Assembly (NCBI RefSeq): GCF_001426925.1
Contig: NZ_LMFR01000025.1
Span: 1,408-65,407 of the forward strand
Origin: Microbacterium sp. Root53
GTDB taxonomy: Bacteria > Actinomycetota > Actinomycetes > Actinomycetales > Microbacteriaceae
DNA: 64,000 bases
Reading direction: 5' to 3'
Position numbers and translations under genes: made by a program. Shown here in pieces: positions 34,435 through 43,700 of this stretch (the first letter of the stretch is position 1; each line of letters begins with the position of its first letter). The notes under the pieces were generated by a model. That model made no database searches. It was not told the DNA's origin and saw nothing but the letters and a program-made list of their open reading frames with translations.

Positions 34435-35171
34435 CCCTCCGCGTAGGCCTCGTCGGCCCCGAGCCGGAACATGTCCCGCGGGCCCGTGCGCGGGATGATG
34501 CGCGCGCCGGGCAGGTCGAGGGGGCCGACCAGGTCGCCGCGTCCGCGGACGACCGCGACCGGCAGGCCCGTGGCCTTGCCCTTGACGAGGTCCGCCGCGG
34601 CGCACAGCTCGTCCGCCACGCAGGGGAGCGTGACGTGCAGCGGCCGGCCCTGCGCGTCGGTCGTGCCGCGCAGGTCCTCGAACACGTGAACGCCGCCGGC
34701 CCCGATGGCGTGATCCGTCTGGCCGTCGCGCCAGGCGCGGCCGAGCGTGTCGGAGACGAGCACGCCCACTCCCACACCGAGCCGCTCGCGCAGGCCCTCC
34801 GCCATCGCCCGCGCCGACGCATCCGGATCCACGGGGAGCAGCAGCACCGTGCCCTCGGGGGTGTTCGACGCGTCCACGCCGGCGGCGGCCGACACGATGC
34901 CGAGGCGGTTCTCCACGATCCGCGTCACGTGCCCGGACTCCGACGCGCGGGTCGCGACGACGCGCACGGTCTCGGCCGTGATCGCGTCCTCGCGATCGTC
35001 GGCCTCGACGAAGCGGCCTTCCGCCTTGGAGACGATCTTGCTGGTCACGACGAGGATGTCGCCGTCCCGCAGCGGCTCAGCCGAGCCGTCGAGTGCGGCC
35101 GCGATGACCTCGACCAGGTCCGTGCCGGCGGTGATCTCGGGGATCCCTGAGATCGGCCAGACCGTGAGCAC
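34374..35171 (-). CDS. cofE: Coenzyme F420-0:L-glutamate ligase (CofE)
   Basis: A 265-residue CofE-type ligase that adds glutamate residues to F420-0 using GTP. Diagnostic blocks are [17 protein letters not shown], the [18 protein letters not shown] segment, [13 protein letters not shown] and [19 protein letters not shown]. It stands alone, without the nitroreductase-like half found in mycobacterial FbiB. The last 20 codons overlap the end of the DMFA2/DUF4082 gene on the opposite strand. It starts 2 bp after the GNAT gene stop, so the two share a transcript. Confidence 0.92.
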   Translation of the reverse strand: MLTVWPISGIPEITAGTDLVEVIAAALDGSAEPLRDGDILVVTSKIVSKAEGRFVEADDREDAITAETVRVVATRASESGHVTRIVENRLGIVSAAAGVDASNTPEGTVLLLPVDPDASARAMAEGLRERLGVGVGVLVSDTLGRAWRDGQTDHAIGAGGVHVFEDLRGTTDAQGRPLHVTLPCVADELCAAADLVKGKATGLPVAVVRGRGDLVGPLDLPGARIIPRTGPRDMFRLGADEAYAEGYAAGSAAAAGGRSNTTSTK

Positions 35172-35173
35172 GG

Positions 35174-35683
35174 TCAGGGACGCACGTACCGCACCTCGGT
35201 GAGCGTCTCACCGAGGAACGGCTCGTCGCGCCGGGCGCCGTCGAGGCGGAAACCTCGCTTCTCGTAGAAGTCGCGGGCGCCGGGGTACCGCTCCGCCAGC
35301 CACAGGTACAGCGGCTCGCCGTCGTCCACGACCGCGTCGAAGAGCGCGCGGCCGATGCCCTTCCGGTGCCACGAGTCCAGCAGGTAGACGAAGTAGAACT
35401 CGCGCGGAGCCGGGGCGTCCTGATCGCGCGCGGGACCGGAGGCCGCGAAGCCCACGATCTCGCCGTTCACGAGCGCTGCGGCGTGCCGGATCTCGTCGCT
35501 CTGGGAGGTGTAGTGCGTCCACAGCTCCGCCATGCGGCGGGGTGAGACGTTCTCGAGGGTCGCGCTCGAGATGAGGCCGTCGTAGGTCTCGTGCCAGACC
35601 TTGGCGTGCACGCGGCCCATGGCCTCGGCGTCCACGTCGCGGATCGGTCGGATCAGCAGATCGGTGGGGGTGATGGTCGCCAT
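35174..35683 (-). CDS. GNAT-family N-acetyltransferase
   Basis: A 169-residue acetyltransferase. The acyl-CoA binding loop is [14 protein letters not shown] (Q/RxxGxG/A form, about residue 112), preceded by FYFVYLLD and followed by [20 protein letters not shown], the usual beta-alpha end of the fold. [13 protein letters not shown]-like start ([11 protein letters not shown]) is typical of a large uncharacterised branch. The substrate is unknown. TAGAGT (35690-35695, minus strand) ends 6 bp before the ATG, suggesting a leaderless message for this gene and cofE. Confidence 0.87.
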   Translation of the reverse strand: MATITPTDLLIRPIRDVDAEAMGRVHAKVWHETYDGLISSATLENVSPRRMAELWTHYTSQSDEIRHAAALVNGEIVGFAASGPARDQDAPAPREFYFVYLLDSWHRKGIGRALFDAVVDDGEPLYLWLAERYPGARDFYEKRGFRLDGARRDEPFLGETLTEVRYVRP

Positions 35684-35689
35684 GGCCAG

Positions 35690-35695
35690 ACTCTA
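35690..35695 (-). promoter_or_regulatory. -10 element TAGAGT of the GNAT-cofE unit
   Basis: It ends 6 bp upstream of the ATG at 35683 on the minus strand, giving leaderless geometry. Confidence 0.55.
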
Positions 35696-35828
35696 CGCAT
35701 GGTCCGCCCCGGCCGGAAATCGGCGCCGTCGAGCGGAGACATGCGCCCACCGGATCGGGCTGGGGCGCTTGTCGGAGCCGGACAACGGACGCCCCGGATC
35801 CGGGTCGGATGTGCCAGCATCGCGACCT

Positions 35829-36389
35829 GTGAACGTGATCTGGCGGACCCTCATCGTCATGCTCCGCGCGCGGCTGCGCCGCCGACGCGAGGGGCCCCTT
35901 CCGATGACCGCGGTGGGACGCGTGCGTCTCACCACCCTGCCGACCGACATCGACGTGCTGCGTCACATGAACAACGGCCGCTACCTGTCGCTGTTCGACC
36001 TCGGCCGCTGGGACCTGATGATCCGCACCGACCTCATGGCGACCATGGACGAGCGCGGCTGGTACCCGGTCGTCAGCAGCGAGACGGTCACCTTCCGCAA
36101 GTCGCTCAACCTGTGGCAGCGGTTCGAGGTGCAGACCCGCTGGATCGGCCACGACGACCGCGCCCTCTACCTCGAGCACCGCGCCGTCGTGCGCGGCGAG
36201 ATCTACGCCAGCGCGGTCATCCGGGCTCGGATGCTGCGGCGCACCGGCGGGACCGTCCCGCTCGAGGAGGTCCTCGCGGCGGTCGACCTGCCCGACGAGC
36301 TGCCCGAGGTGCCCGCGTGGCTGCACGAGTGGGCGGAGCACGCGGCGCTGCCATCGACGCGCCGACCGGCGCCCAGCGACTGGCGCTGA
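35829..36389 (+). CDS. Acyl-CoA thioesterase, hotdog fold
   Basis: A 186-residue protein of the thioesterase-like 4HBT group. The N-terminus is basic and Arg-rich (VIWRTLIVMLRARLRRRRE) and may bind membrane. The hotdog core begins TDIDVLRHMNNGRYLSLFD, with the catalytic Asp and the HMNNGRY helix. FRKSLNLWQRFEVQTRWIGHD is the following strand pair. It would release CoA from acyl thioesters; chain preference is unknown. GTG 35829 is chosen, with a weak CAGCAT 8 bp upstream. Confidence 0.82.
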   Translation: MNVIWRTLIVMLRARLRRRREGPLPMTAVGRVRLTTLPTDIDVLRHMNNGRYLSLFDLGRWDLMIRTDLMATMDERGWYPVVSSETVTFRKSLNLWQRFEVQTRWIGHDDRALYLEHRAVVRGEIYASAVIRARMLRRTGGTVPLEEVLAAVDLPDELPEVPAWLHEWAEHAALPSTRRPAPSDWR

Positions 36390-36442
36390 CCCCCTTCCGG
36401 AAGGCCGGGCCCGGGGTGGTGCGCCGTCGCCCGGCACGCGGG

Positions 36443-36448
36443 TAGTTT
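36443..36448 (+). promoter_or_regulatory. -10 element TAGTTT of the CHAD gene
   Basis: It ends 7 bp before ATG 36456. Confidence 0.5.
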
Positions 36449-36455
36449 CGGGCCC

Positions 36456-37328
36456 ATGGCGAGCACGCTGACCGCGGGCGAGGCCTTCGCGGACGTCCTG
36501 GCGGGGCTGCACGACACCGTGGCCGACCTCGCCGAGCGCGTCTGCCGCTCGGGGGATCCCGAGCTGCTGCACGACCTGCGGGTCGCCGTGCGCCAGGCCC
36601 GCGCGGTGGTCCGGGCCGGGCGCCGCGTGCTGACGCCGGAGGCGCGCGATCGCTGCCGGGCCGAGCTGGGCAGGCTCGCCGACCGGACCTCGCTGCTGCG
36701 CGACCTCGACGTGCTGCTCGCCGGGTTCGACGACCTGGAGACCGAGGACGCCGCCGCGCTCGCCGCCGTGCGGGCCCGGCTGGTGCGGCGCCGAGCGAGC
36801 GCGAGGGGCGCGCTCGTGCGGACCCTGCGCTCGGAGCGCTTCGCCGCGCTGATGGCCGGATGGCGGCGCGATCTGGCCGTGCCCGGCGGCGGCCCGGACG
36901 CCGTGCGGTCCGCGCGCCGGGTGGCGGGACGCCGCATCGCCACCGCGTGGAAGCGCGTCGCGCGCGCCGGCCGCGCGATCGACGACGCCTCGCCGGCCGA
37001 GCACTTCCACACCCTCCGCAAGCGCGCGAAGGAGCTGCGCTACCTGCTCGACCGGCTCGGTGGGCTGACCGACCCCGAGGCGCGCGACGCCCTGATCGAG
37101 ATGCTCAAGCGCCTGCAGGACGTGCTCGGCGCGCACCAGGACGCGGTGGCGCAGCGGGCCCTGGTGCGCGAGGCCGCCGATCACGCGGGCGCCGCGGCGG
37201 CCGGCACGGAGCTCGATCGCGCGCTCGCGCAGCGGCAGGCGGCCGCCCGGGCCGGCTTCGCCGACGCGTGGGCCGAGCTCGACGGGTCGCGCAGCCGCCG
37301 CCTCGTCGCCGAGGTCACGGGAGACTGA
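36456..37328 (+). CDS. CHAD domain protein (polyphosphate-associated)
   Basis: A 290-residue all-helical protein with the conserved histidine signature twice: LLHDLRVAVRQARAVVR (about residue 38) and FHTLRKRAKELRYLLD (about 185). Both face the basic pore that binds polyphosphate in known CHAD structures. No CYTH triphosphatase domain is fused or adjacent. It probably localises to polyphosphate granules. The membrane protein that follows starts 82 bp downstream with its own promoter. Confidence 0.9.
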   Translation: MASTLTAGEAFADVLAGLHDTVADLAERVCRSGDPELLHDLRVAVRQARAVVRAGRRVLTPEARDRCRAELGRLADRTSLLRDLDVLLAGFDDLETEDAAALAAVRARLVRRRASARGALVRTLRSERFAALMAGWRRDLAVPGGGPDAVRSARRVAGRRIATAWKRVARAGRAIDDASPAEHFHTLRKRAKELRYLLDRLGGLTDPEARDALIEMLKRLQDVLGAHQDAVAQRALVREAADHAGAAAAGTELDRALAQRQAAARAGFADAWAELDGSRSRRLVAEVTGD

Positions 37329-37398
37329 GCACGCCTCGTGGTCCTCGCGACGCAGAGGTGCCCATGCGCGGTCCTCGGTCCATCCGGATCCCGCGCGG

Positions 37399-37404
37399 TA
37401 CCGT
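37399..37404 (+). promoter_or_regulatory. -10 element TACCGT of the membrane-protein gene
   Basis: It ends 6 bp before GTG 37411. Confidence 0.45.
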
Positions 37405-37410
37405 GATCCC

Positions 37411-38949
37411 GTGCTCGGGATCCTCGCCACCACGGGGCGGCTGCTCGCGGCCCACTGGCCCGCGCTGCTCGCGTGGTACCTCGCGGGCACGATCGGGCAC
37501 TATGCTGCGATCCAGCTCGCGGGCTGGGTAGGGGCCTTCAGCGACCTCGGCGGCGCGCTGCTGCTGCCGCTCGCCCCCATCGCACGCCTCGTCGCGTACG
37601 TGGCGATGTTCGCGGTCGTCCGCGACGGGCTGCGCCATCTCGACGCGCTCGTGCCGCGGTCCGTCGACCGCGCCGAGCGCCGGCGCGAGTTCGGGCGGAT
37701 GATGCTCGGCGGCATGCTGCCGTTCATCGCGCTGTACACGGCGTACAGCTACATGACCGACGACATGTGGGCGTTCATCCTCCGTGCGCTGGAGGTGCGC
37801 ACGGAGATCACGGCCGTCGAGGCCTTCGCGCCGCCGGAGGCCGGCGTGGCGCCGCGCGAGTGGGACTACGTCCCCGGCGAGATGGTGCTCTCCCCGGTGT
37901 CGATCGCGATCGTCGCGGCGGCGTTCGCGGTGCGGTGGCTGCTCGGGCGCGAGTGGGCGAAGAAGCGCCGCTGGCTGGTCCCCGTCACGGTGTACCTCGA
38001 GGGCCTCTGGGTCACGTTCACCTTCATGCTGCTGATCGACATCCTGAACGCGGTGCGCGGGTGGATCGCCGGACGCGTCGCGATGGTGTGGCTGGCCGAC
38101 CTGCGCGAGTGGCTGGCCGAGGCGCTGTTCCCGGTCGTGTGGGTGTGGGACGGGCTGGTCTGGCTGGTCGGCGAGACGGGCGGCGTCGTGCTGTTGCCGA
38201 TCGCCTGGCTGACCGTCGCGGGCACGATCTACGGCCACGCCGTCGCCGCGAAGGCCCCCGAGCTCTCGGGCATGGGGTTCGACCGCGTGAAGCGACGCTA
38301 CGCATCACTGCGGGCGCCGTTCCGGCGCGTGGTGCGTGACGCGTCGAAGCTCACGACCTCGCGCTTCGAGCCGATCTGGAAGGCGATCGTGCTGATGTGG
38401 CGCGCGGGCCCCGTGCTCGTCGGCGGATACGTCCTGCTGTTCACGATCGTCGGGGCGCTCGAGGTGCCGGTGTGGTGGGCGATCACGCGCCTCATCGGGC
38501 CGCAGGACTTCGCGACGTTCTGGCTGGCGATCGGCAACTCGCTGGGCGAGATCCCGGAGATCCTGCTCCAGCCGATCGTGGTCGCCCTGGTCGCGGCCGC
38601 CTACGACGCCACGCTGCAGCGGCTGACGCCTGCGGCGCCGTCGGCGCCGAGCTCGGATGCGCCGGTTCCGCCCGCTGCGGGTGCGCCGCCGGTCCCGGGC
38701 ACACCGCCGGTGCCCGGTGCGCCGCCCGTTCCAGGGGCGCCGCCGATCCCGCGCGCCGGGAGCGCGGGCCTAGTCGCCGACCTCGAGGCGCAGGAACCGC
38801 GGCAGCTCGTCCGCGACCACGAGCTCCGCGACGAACGGGCCCTCGGCATCCTCCGGGAGGAGGAACGGCGCCTCGATGAGGTACGGCGCGGTGCTGTCCG
38901 ACGGGCAGTAGTCGGTTCCGTCCCAGTCGAGCGGTCCCGACGGCGATGA
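37411..38949 (+). CDS. Polytopic membrane protein with Pro-rich repeat tail, function unknown
   Basis: A 512-residue protein, not recognised. It has about eight hydrophobic helices between residues 5 and 400. A basic cytoplasmic loop at about 290-325 contains FDRVKRRYASLRAPFRR. The tail from about residue 410 has a short repeat, PPVPGTPPVPGAPPVPGAPP, made of five-residue units. The last 60 residues (RQLVRDHELRDERALGILRE) are encoded on the strand opposite the end of the next gene and may be an incidental extension after loss of an earlier stop. The start is GTG 37411, leaderless-type. Confidence 0.72.
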   Translation: MLGILATTGRLLAAHWPALLAWYLAGTIGHYAAIQLAGWVGAFSDLGGALLLPLAPIARLVAYVAMFAVVRDGLRHLDALVPRSVDRAERRREFGRMMLGGMLPFIALYTAYSYMTDDMWAFILRALEVRTEITAVEAFAPPEAGVAPREWDYVPGEMVLSPVSIAIVAAAFAVRWLLGREWAKKRRWLVPVTVYLEGLWVTFTFMLLIDILNAVRGWIAGRVAMVWLADLREWLAEALFPVVWVWDGLVWLVGETGGVVLLPIAWLTVAGTIYGHAVAAKAPELSGMGFDRVKRRYASLRAPFRRVVRDASKLTTSRFEPIWKAIVLMWRAGPVLVGGYVLLFTIVGALEVPVWWAITRLIGPQDFATFWLAIGNSLGEIPEILLQPIVVALVAAAYDATLQRLTPAAPSAPSSDAPVPPAAGAPPVPGTPPVPGAPPVPGAPPIPRAGSAGLVADLEAQEPRQLVRDHELRDERALGILREEERRLDEVRRGAVRRAVVGSVPVERSRRR

Positions 38950-39282
38950 CGCGCGCTCCCAGTGGCGAGCGCCGGAGGCCTCGCGCAGCGTGAGGTCGCA
39001 CATCGGCGGCTCCGCGCCCGGCCGCACCGCGATCTCGACGACGACCACTTTCGCGTCAGCCGGGATCTGGTCGGTCAGCTCCGCCGTCGCGTCCGTCAGC
39101 CGGGCGTCGCCGAACGTGGCGCCGGCGAACTCGACCGACTCGCCCTCGGGCACCTCGATCGGCGAGATCGGCCGGTAGCCGTAGTACGTGATCCACTCCT
39201 GCCCGCCGATCACGACCACCGCGGCGGGGATCAGCGCGGCGAGCGCGCCCAGCGCGAGCCCGTTGCGACGCCACCAGCTCAT
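38770..39282 (-). CDS. Small membrane-anchored protein, third gene of a paralogue-like operon
   Basis: A 170-residue protein, not recognised. One N-terminal helix (GLALGALAALIPAAVVVIG) is followed by an exported domain with LTDATAELTDQIPADAKVVVVEIAV and a Cys pair (MCDLTLRE, DYCPSD) that could form a disulfide. The layout resembles its two operon neighbours: anchor, short linker, then a beta-sandwich-like domain with a VVVVEI-type strand. ATG 39282 overlaps the preceding stop (ATGA). Its last 180 bp overlap the convergent membrane-protein gene. Confidence 0.7.
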   Translation of the reverse strand: MSWWRRNGLALGALAALIPAAVVVIGGQEWITYYGYRPISPIEVPEGESVEFAGATFGDARLTDATAELTDQIPADAKVVVVEIAVRPGAEPPMCDLTLREASGARHWERASSPSGPLDWDGTDYCPSDSTAPYLIEAPFLLPEDAEGPFVAELVVADELPRFLRLEVGD

Positions 39283-39869
39283 CGCGACCACTCCCGGTCG
39301 GGGATCTCCGCGGGCGCGGCGAACGAGATCTGCGTCAGGTCGACCTCGTGCGTGACGACCGAGTCGAGCTGCCTGTTGATGTCGTCGTAGGCGAAGCTCA
39401 CGACCGCGCGGCGATTCTGCGCGCTGTCCTCGAGAGCGTCGATGGGCAGCTCGAACGCGGCGGTCGCGGTGGCCGGCAGGCCGATCCGGAGGCGCTCTCG
39501 CGGCGCCGCGAACAGCGGGCGGTCGGTCGCGCGGTACGTGCGGTCGCCGATCCGCAGCTCGATGCGCTGCAGCGAGGCCGTGGCCTCCTCCGACACCGCC
39601 TCGGCCTCGAACTCCACGAGCAGCCACGGGCCCGGGCCGCTCCAGCCGTGCGCGTCGGACAGCTCGGACGCGCCCGACACGTCCAGGACCGTCAGGCGCA
39701 GGTTGCGCGCCTCGGCCGGCTCGCCGAGCGTCGCCGCCACGGGGAACGGCTGCTTGGGGAAGTCGGTGTCCGGAGTCAGGGCCATGACGCCCCAGGCCGC
39801 GGCCACCAGGCCGACGCCGATGGCCCAGCGCCCGGCCGAGTGCAGGTGCGTCGCGCTCAGGGGGCTCAT
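39279..39869 (-). CDS. Small membrane-anchored protein, second gene of the operon
   Basis: A 196-residue protein, not recognised. The anchor AIGVGLVAAAWGVMAL is followed by ARNLRLTVLDVSGASEL and PWLLVEFEAEAV, a pattern similar to DUF4352/Telomeric-repeat-like immunoglobulin folds in which a strand describing a modulated trait follows a Gly-rich turn. LQRIELRIGDRTYRATDRP continues the sheet. It overlaps both neighbours by 4 bp, so the three proteins are probably made in fixed ratio. Comparison with the neighbours is structural in style; sequence identity is low. Confidence 0.7.
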   Translation of the reverse strand: MSPLSATHLHSAGRWAIGVGLVAAAWGVMALTPDTDFPKQPFPVAATLGEPAEARNLRLTVLDVSGASELSDAHGWSGPGPWLLVEFEAEAVSEEATASLQRIELRIGDRTYRATDRPLFAAPRERLRIGLPATATAAFELPIDALEDSAQNRRAVVSFAYDDINRQLDSVVTHEVDLTQISFAAPAEIPDREWSR

Positions 39870-40615
39870 CCGCCGTCCTCCTCGCTGTCCGCGCCCGCTC
39901 CGACATCCTCGATCTCGAGGTCGACGTACGCGGCCGGGGCGGGATCGACCCAGCTGTGGTCGTCCTCGCTGCCGCCGAGCCGGTGCCAGTCGTACCGCTC
40001 GTAGTCGGACAGCGTGAGGCGCACGAGGTCGCCCGCGCGGAGCAGGTCGCCCGGGACGGGCCAGCTGACCACGACCTGCACGGGGACGTCCGGCTGCAGC
40101 CAGGGCGCGAGAGTCGAGTCGTCGACACGGGCGATCGAGCTGGTCGCCTCGTCGCCGGAGGGGCGCTGGGCGGGCAGCTCCTCGATCGTGAAGGTGGCCT
40201 CGCTGAACTGCGAGCTGAGCAGCGGGTTGTCCGTGATGTTCTGCAGGGTCGCGACGACCGCCAGGACGCGCTCGCCCTCCTCCGGATAGGTGCCCGAGCC
40301 GGGGAGCTCGTCGATCAGCACCGCCCGCTCGACCGTGATGTCGAACTGCTGGTTCGTGTGGGTCTCGCCCGCTGCGAGCACCGGCAGCGGCTCCGGCTCC
40401 GGACCGGGGGCGTCCGCGAGCCCGCCGAAGCCGGCCGTGGCACCCAGGAACACGGCCGTCGCGGCGACCGTGATCCACGTCGCGGGGACCTTTCCGGCCG
40501 CGACCTTGATCCACTGCCGCGGCGTCGTGCGCTTCTGCGCCGATGCGGGGTCTTCGGGCGCCGACGCGGGTGCGGCGACGTCGGCCGCCTGCGTGAACGC
40601 CTCCCCCTCGCGCAT
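39866..40615 (-). CDS. Membrane-anchored DUF4352-like protein, first gene of the operon
   Basis: A 249-residue protein, not recognised. It has a cytoplasmic N-terminus of about 40 residues, one helix (ATWITVAATAVFLGATAGFGGL), then an extracellular domain with TNQQFDITVERAVLIDEL, RVLAVVATLQNITDNPL and LVRLTLSDYERYD. This order (ligand strand, VxATLxN strand, closing strand) resembles DUF4352 Ig-like domains. The tail is acidic (VGAGADSEEDGG). It leads the three-gene operon and is divergent from putA, with 116 bp between them. Function unknown. Confidence 0.7.
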   Translation of the reverse strand: MREGEAFTQAADVAAPASAPEDPASAQKRTTPRQWIKVAAGKVPATWITVAATAVFLGATAGFGGLADAPGPEPEPLPVLAAGETHTNQQFDITVERAVLIDELPGSGTYPEEGERVLAVVATLQNITDNPLLSSQFSEATFTIEELPAQRPSGDEATSSIARVDDSTLAPWLQPDVPVQVVVSWPVPGDLLRAGDLVRLTLSDYERYDWHRLGGSEDDHSWVDPAPAAYVDLEIEDVGAGADSEEDGG

Positions 40616-40719
40616 GTGGTCAGTATGCCCGTGCGCGCGCCCGCGCGCCCGTGACAGAGGTGCCCACCGCCGTCCGCGGCACGGCGGTGGAGAACCCTGC
40701 GCGGCGCCGCGGGCCGACC

Positions 40720-40725
40720 TAGGCT
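40720..40725 (+). promoter_or_regulatory. -10 element TAGGCT of putA
   Basis: It ends 6 bp before ATG 40732, the standard leaderless geometry of this window. Confidence 0.6.
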
Positions 40726-40731
40726 GATCGC

Positions 40732-43700
40732 ATGGCCGACGTCCTCGACCCGTCCTCGGGATCCGGCGCCCCGGATCCGGGCCCGCCCGAGCCTGCTCCC
40801 GCCGGATCCGGCGATCTCGTGGCGGACGCCGTCGCCCTGGCGCAGCGCTGGGTCAGCGAGGCCGCGCAGACCGAGACCGACGCCTCGGCGCGCCGGCTGG
40901 CCGGCGTGCTGCAGGACCCGAACGGCCTGCCGTTCACGCTCGGCTTCGTCGACGGCGTGATGCGTCCCGAGAGCCTCACGGCCGCGGCGGCGAACCTCAA
41001 CCGGATCGCCCCGCTCGTGCCGGACTTCCTGCCCTGGTACCTGCGCGGCGCCGTGCGCGCGGGGGGCGCGGTCGCGCCGGTGCTGCCCGTGGCGGTCGTG
41101 CCGGCCGCGCGCCGCATCCTGCGCGAGATGGTCGGCCACCTGATCGTCGACGCGCGCCCCGAGAAGCTCGGCCCGGCGATCGAGCGCATCCGGGAGAGCG
41201 GGGCGCGCCTCAACCTCAACCTGCTCGGCGAGGCGGTGCTCGGGGAGCAGGAGGCGATGCGGCGCCTCGCGGGGATCCACGAGCTGGTGCGGCGCCCCGA
41301 CGTCGACTACGTGTCGGTCAAGGTGTCCGCCATCGCGAGCCACCTGTCGATGTGGGCGTTCGACGAGACGGTCGATCTCGTGGTCGAGCGGCTCCGCCCG
41401 CTGTACCTCACGGCGGCTGACCACGGCACGTTCCTCAACCTCGACATGGAGGAGTATCGCGACCTCGACCTGACGATCGCGGTGTTCCGGCGCCTGCTCG
41501 AGGATCCGGACCTCATGGACTACCGCGCCGGCATCGTGCTGCAGGCGTACCTGCCCGATGCCCTCCCCGCCCTGGAGAGCCTGACCGCCTGGGCGAACGA
41601 GCGGGTCGACGCGGGCGGCGCTCCGGTCAAGATCCGCCTGGTGAAGGGCGCGAACCTGCCGATGGAGCGCGTCGACGCGATCATGCACGGCTGGTCGCTC
41701 GCGACCCACGACTCGAAGCTCGACACGGACGCGTCCTACCTGCGGTGCCTCGACTTCGCCCTCCGGCCCGAGCACACGCGCGGGGTCCACGTGGGCGTCG
41801 CCGGGCACAACCTCTTCGACATCGCCTACGCGTGGCTGCTCGCGGGCGAGCGCGGGGTGAGGGACGACGTCGAGTTCGAGATGCTGCTCGGCATGGCGCA
41901 GGCGCAGGTCGCGGCCGTGTCCCGCGAGGTCGGCCACGTGCTCCTCTACGTCCCGGTCGTCCGGCCCGACGAGTTCGACGTCGCGGTCAGCTACCTGGTG
42001 CGGCGCCTGGACGAGGCCGCGTCGGGCGAGAACTTCCTGTCCGCCGCGTTCGGCATGCACGAGGACCGCGCCCTGTTCATCCGGGAGCGGGACCGCTTCG
42101 TCGCCTCCGTGCGCCGCGCGGCCGAGCCGACGCTGCCGACCGGGCCGAACCGGGCGCAGGACCGGGCCGAGGCGCAAGCCACGAACGCGGATGCCGCGGA
42201 GCGCGCGGACGAGGATCTCACGCAGGCCGTGCTCGACATCGCGCGCGGATCCGGATCGCCCGCGCTCGGCGACGAGGAGATCGACGACCCGACCGTGGAG
42301 TTCCGTGGCCTCGGCGACGACTGGGTCGAGACGGCCGTGTTCGCGCGCCGCGAGAGCGCCCGCGCCGAGGGGGCGCCGGGCTTCCGCAACGCGCCCGACT
42401 CGGACCCCGCGCTGCCGGCGAACCGGGCCTGGGCCCGCGAGATCCTGGCGCGCATCCCCGGGTCGACCGCGGGCGATGCCACGATCGCGGCGGCGCGCGT
42501 GACCGACGCGGAGGCGCTCGAGGACCTCGTGGCCCGCGTGCGCGCCGCGGGGGAGGACTGGGGCCGGCGTCCGGCCGCCGAGCGCGGCGAGGTGCTGCGG
42601 CGCGCCGCCCGCGCGCTGGAGGCCCGGCGCGGCGAGCTGATCGAGGTCGCCGCGTCGGAGACCGGCAAGGTCTTCGCCGAGGCCGACACCGAGGTGAGCG
42701 AGGCCGTGGACTTCGCGAACTACTACGCCGCGACCGCGCGGGAGCTCGACCGGGTGCCCGGCGCGGTGTTCGAGCCGTCGCGCCTGACCGTCGTGACGCC
42801 GCCGTGGAACTTCCCGATCGCGATCCCCGCGGGCGGGGTGCTGGCCGCGCTCGCCGCGGGATCGGGCGTCGTGTTCAAGCCCGCCCATCAGGCCCGCCGC
42901 TGCGCGGCCGTGGTCGCCGAGGCGCTGTGGGACGCCGGCGTGCCGCGCGACGTCCTGGCGCTCGTGCACCTCTCCGAGGGCGATCGCGGCTCGGGCGACC
43001 TGGGCCGCCGGCTCATCGGGCACGAGGCGGTCGACCGGGTCATCCTGACCGGCTCGTGGGACACCGCGAAGCTCTTCCGCGGCTGGCGTCCCGACTTGCC
43101 GCTGCTGGCCGAGACCAGCGGCAAGAACGCCATCGTCGTCACGCCGTCGGCCGACCTCGACCTGGCCGTGGCCGATCTGGTCAAGAGCGCGTTCGGCCAC
43201 GCGGGCCAGAAGTGCTCGGCCGCGTCGCTCGCGATCCTGGTCGGCCCGGTCGCGCGGTCCAAGCGGTTCGCGCGGCAACTGGTCGACGCGACCCGCTCCC
43301 TGCGCGTGGGCCCGCCGTCGGATCCGCTGTCGGAGATCGGACCGGTCATCGAGGAGCCGACCGGCAAGCTCGAGTGGGCGCTCACCACGCTGGACGAGGG
43401 CGAGCGCTGGCTCGTGCAGCCGCATCGCGTGCGCGACACCGGATGGGAGGGCGAGGGCCGCTACTGGACGCCCGGCATCCGCACGGGCGTGCAGCCCGGA
43501 TCCCGCTTCCACCGGGAGGAGTTCTTCGGCCCCGTGCTCGGCATCATGCACGCGCCGACCCTCGCGCGCGCGATCGAGCTGCAGAACGCCGTGGACTACG
43601 GCCTCACCGCCGGGCTCCACACGCAGGATCCGCACGAGCTGGCCCTGTGGCTCGAGACGGTCGAGGCGGGCAACCTGTACGTCAACCGCGGCATCACGGG

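Noticed and set aside
30352-34605. A 1417-codon minus-strand frame opposite the DMFA2/DUF4082 gene
   Set aside because: Same antisense composition; no start region or domain. The plus-strand gene has a signal peptide and domain repeats.
37329-37410. A small gene between the CHAD and membrane-protein genes
   Set aside because: No start with plausible coding length was found; only a promoter element for the next gene is seen.
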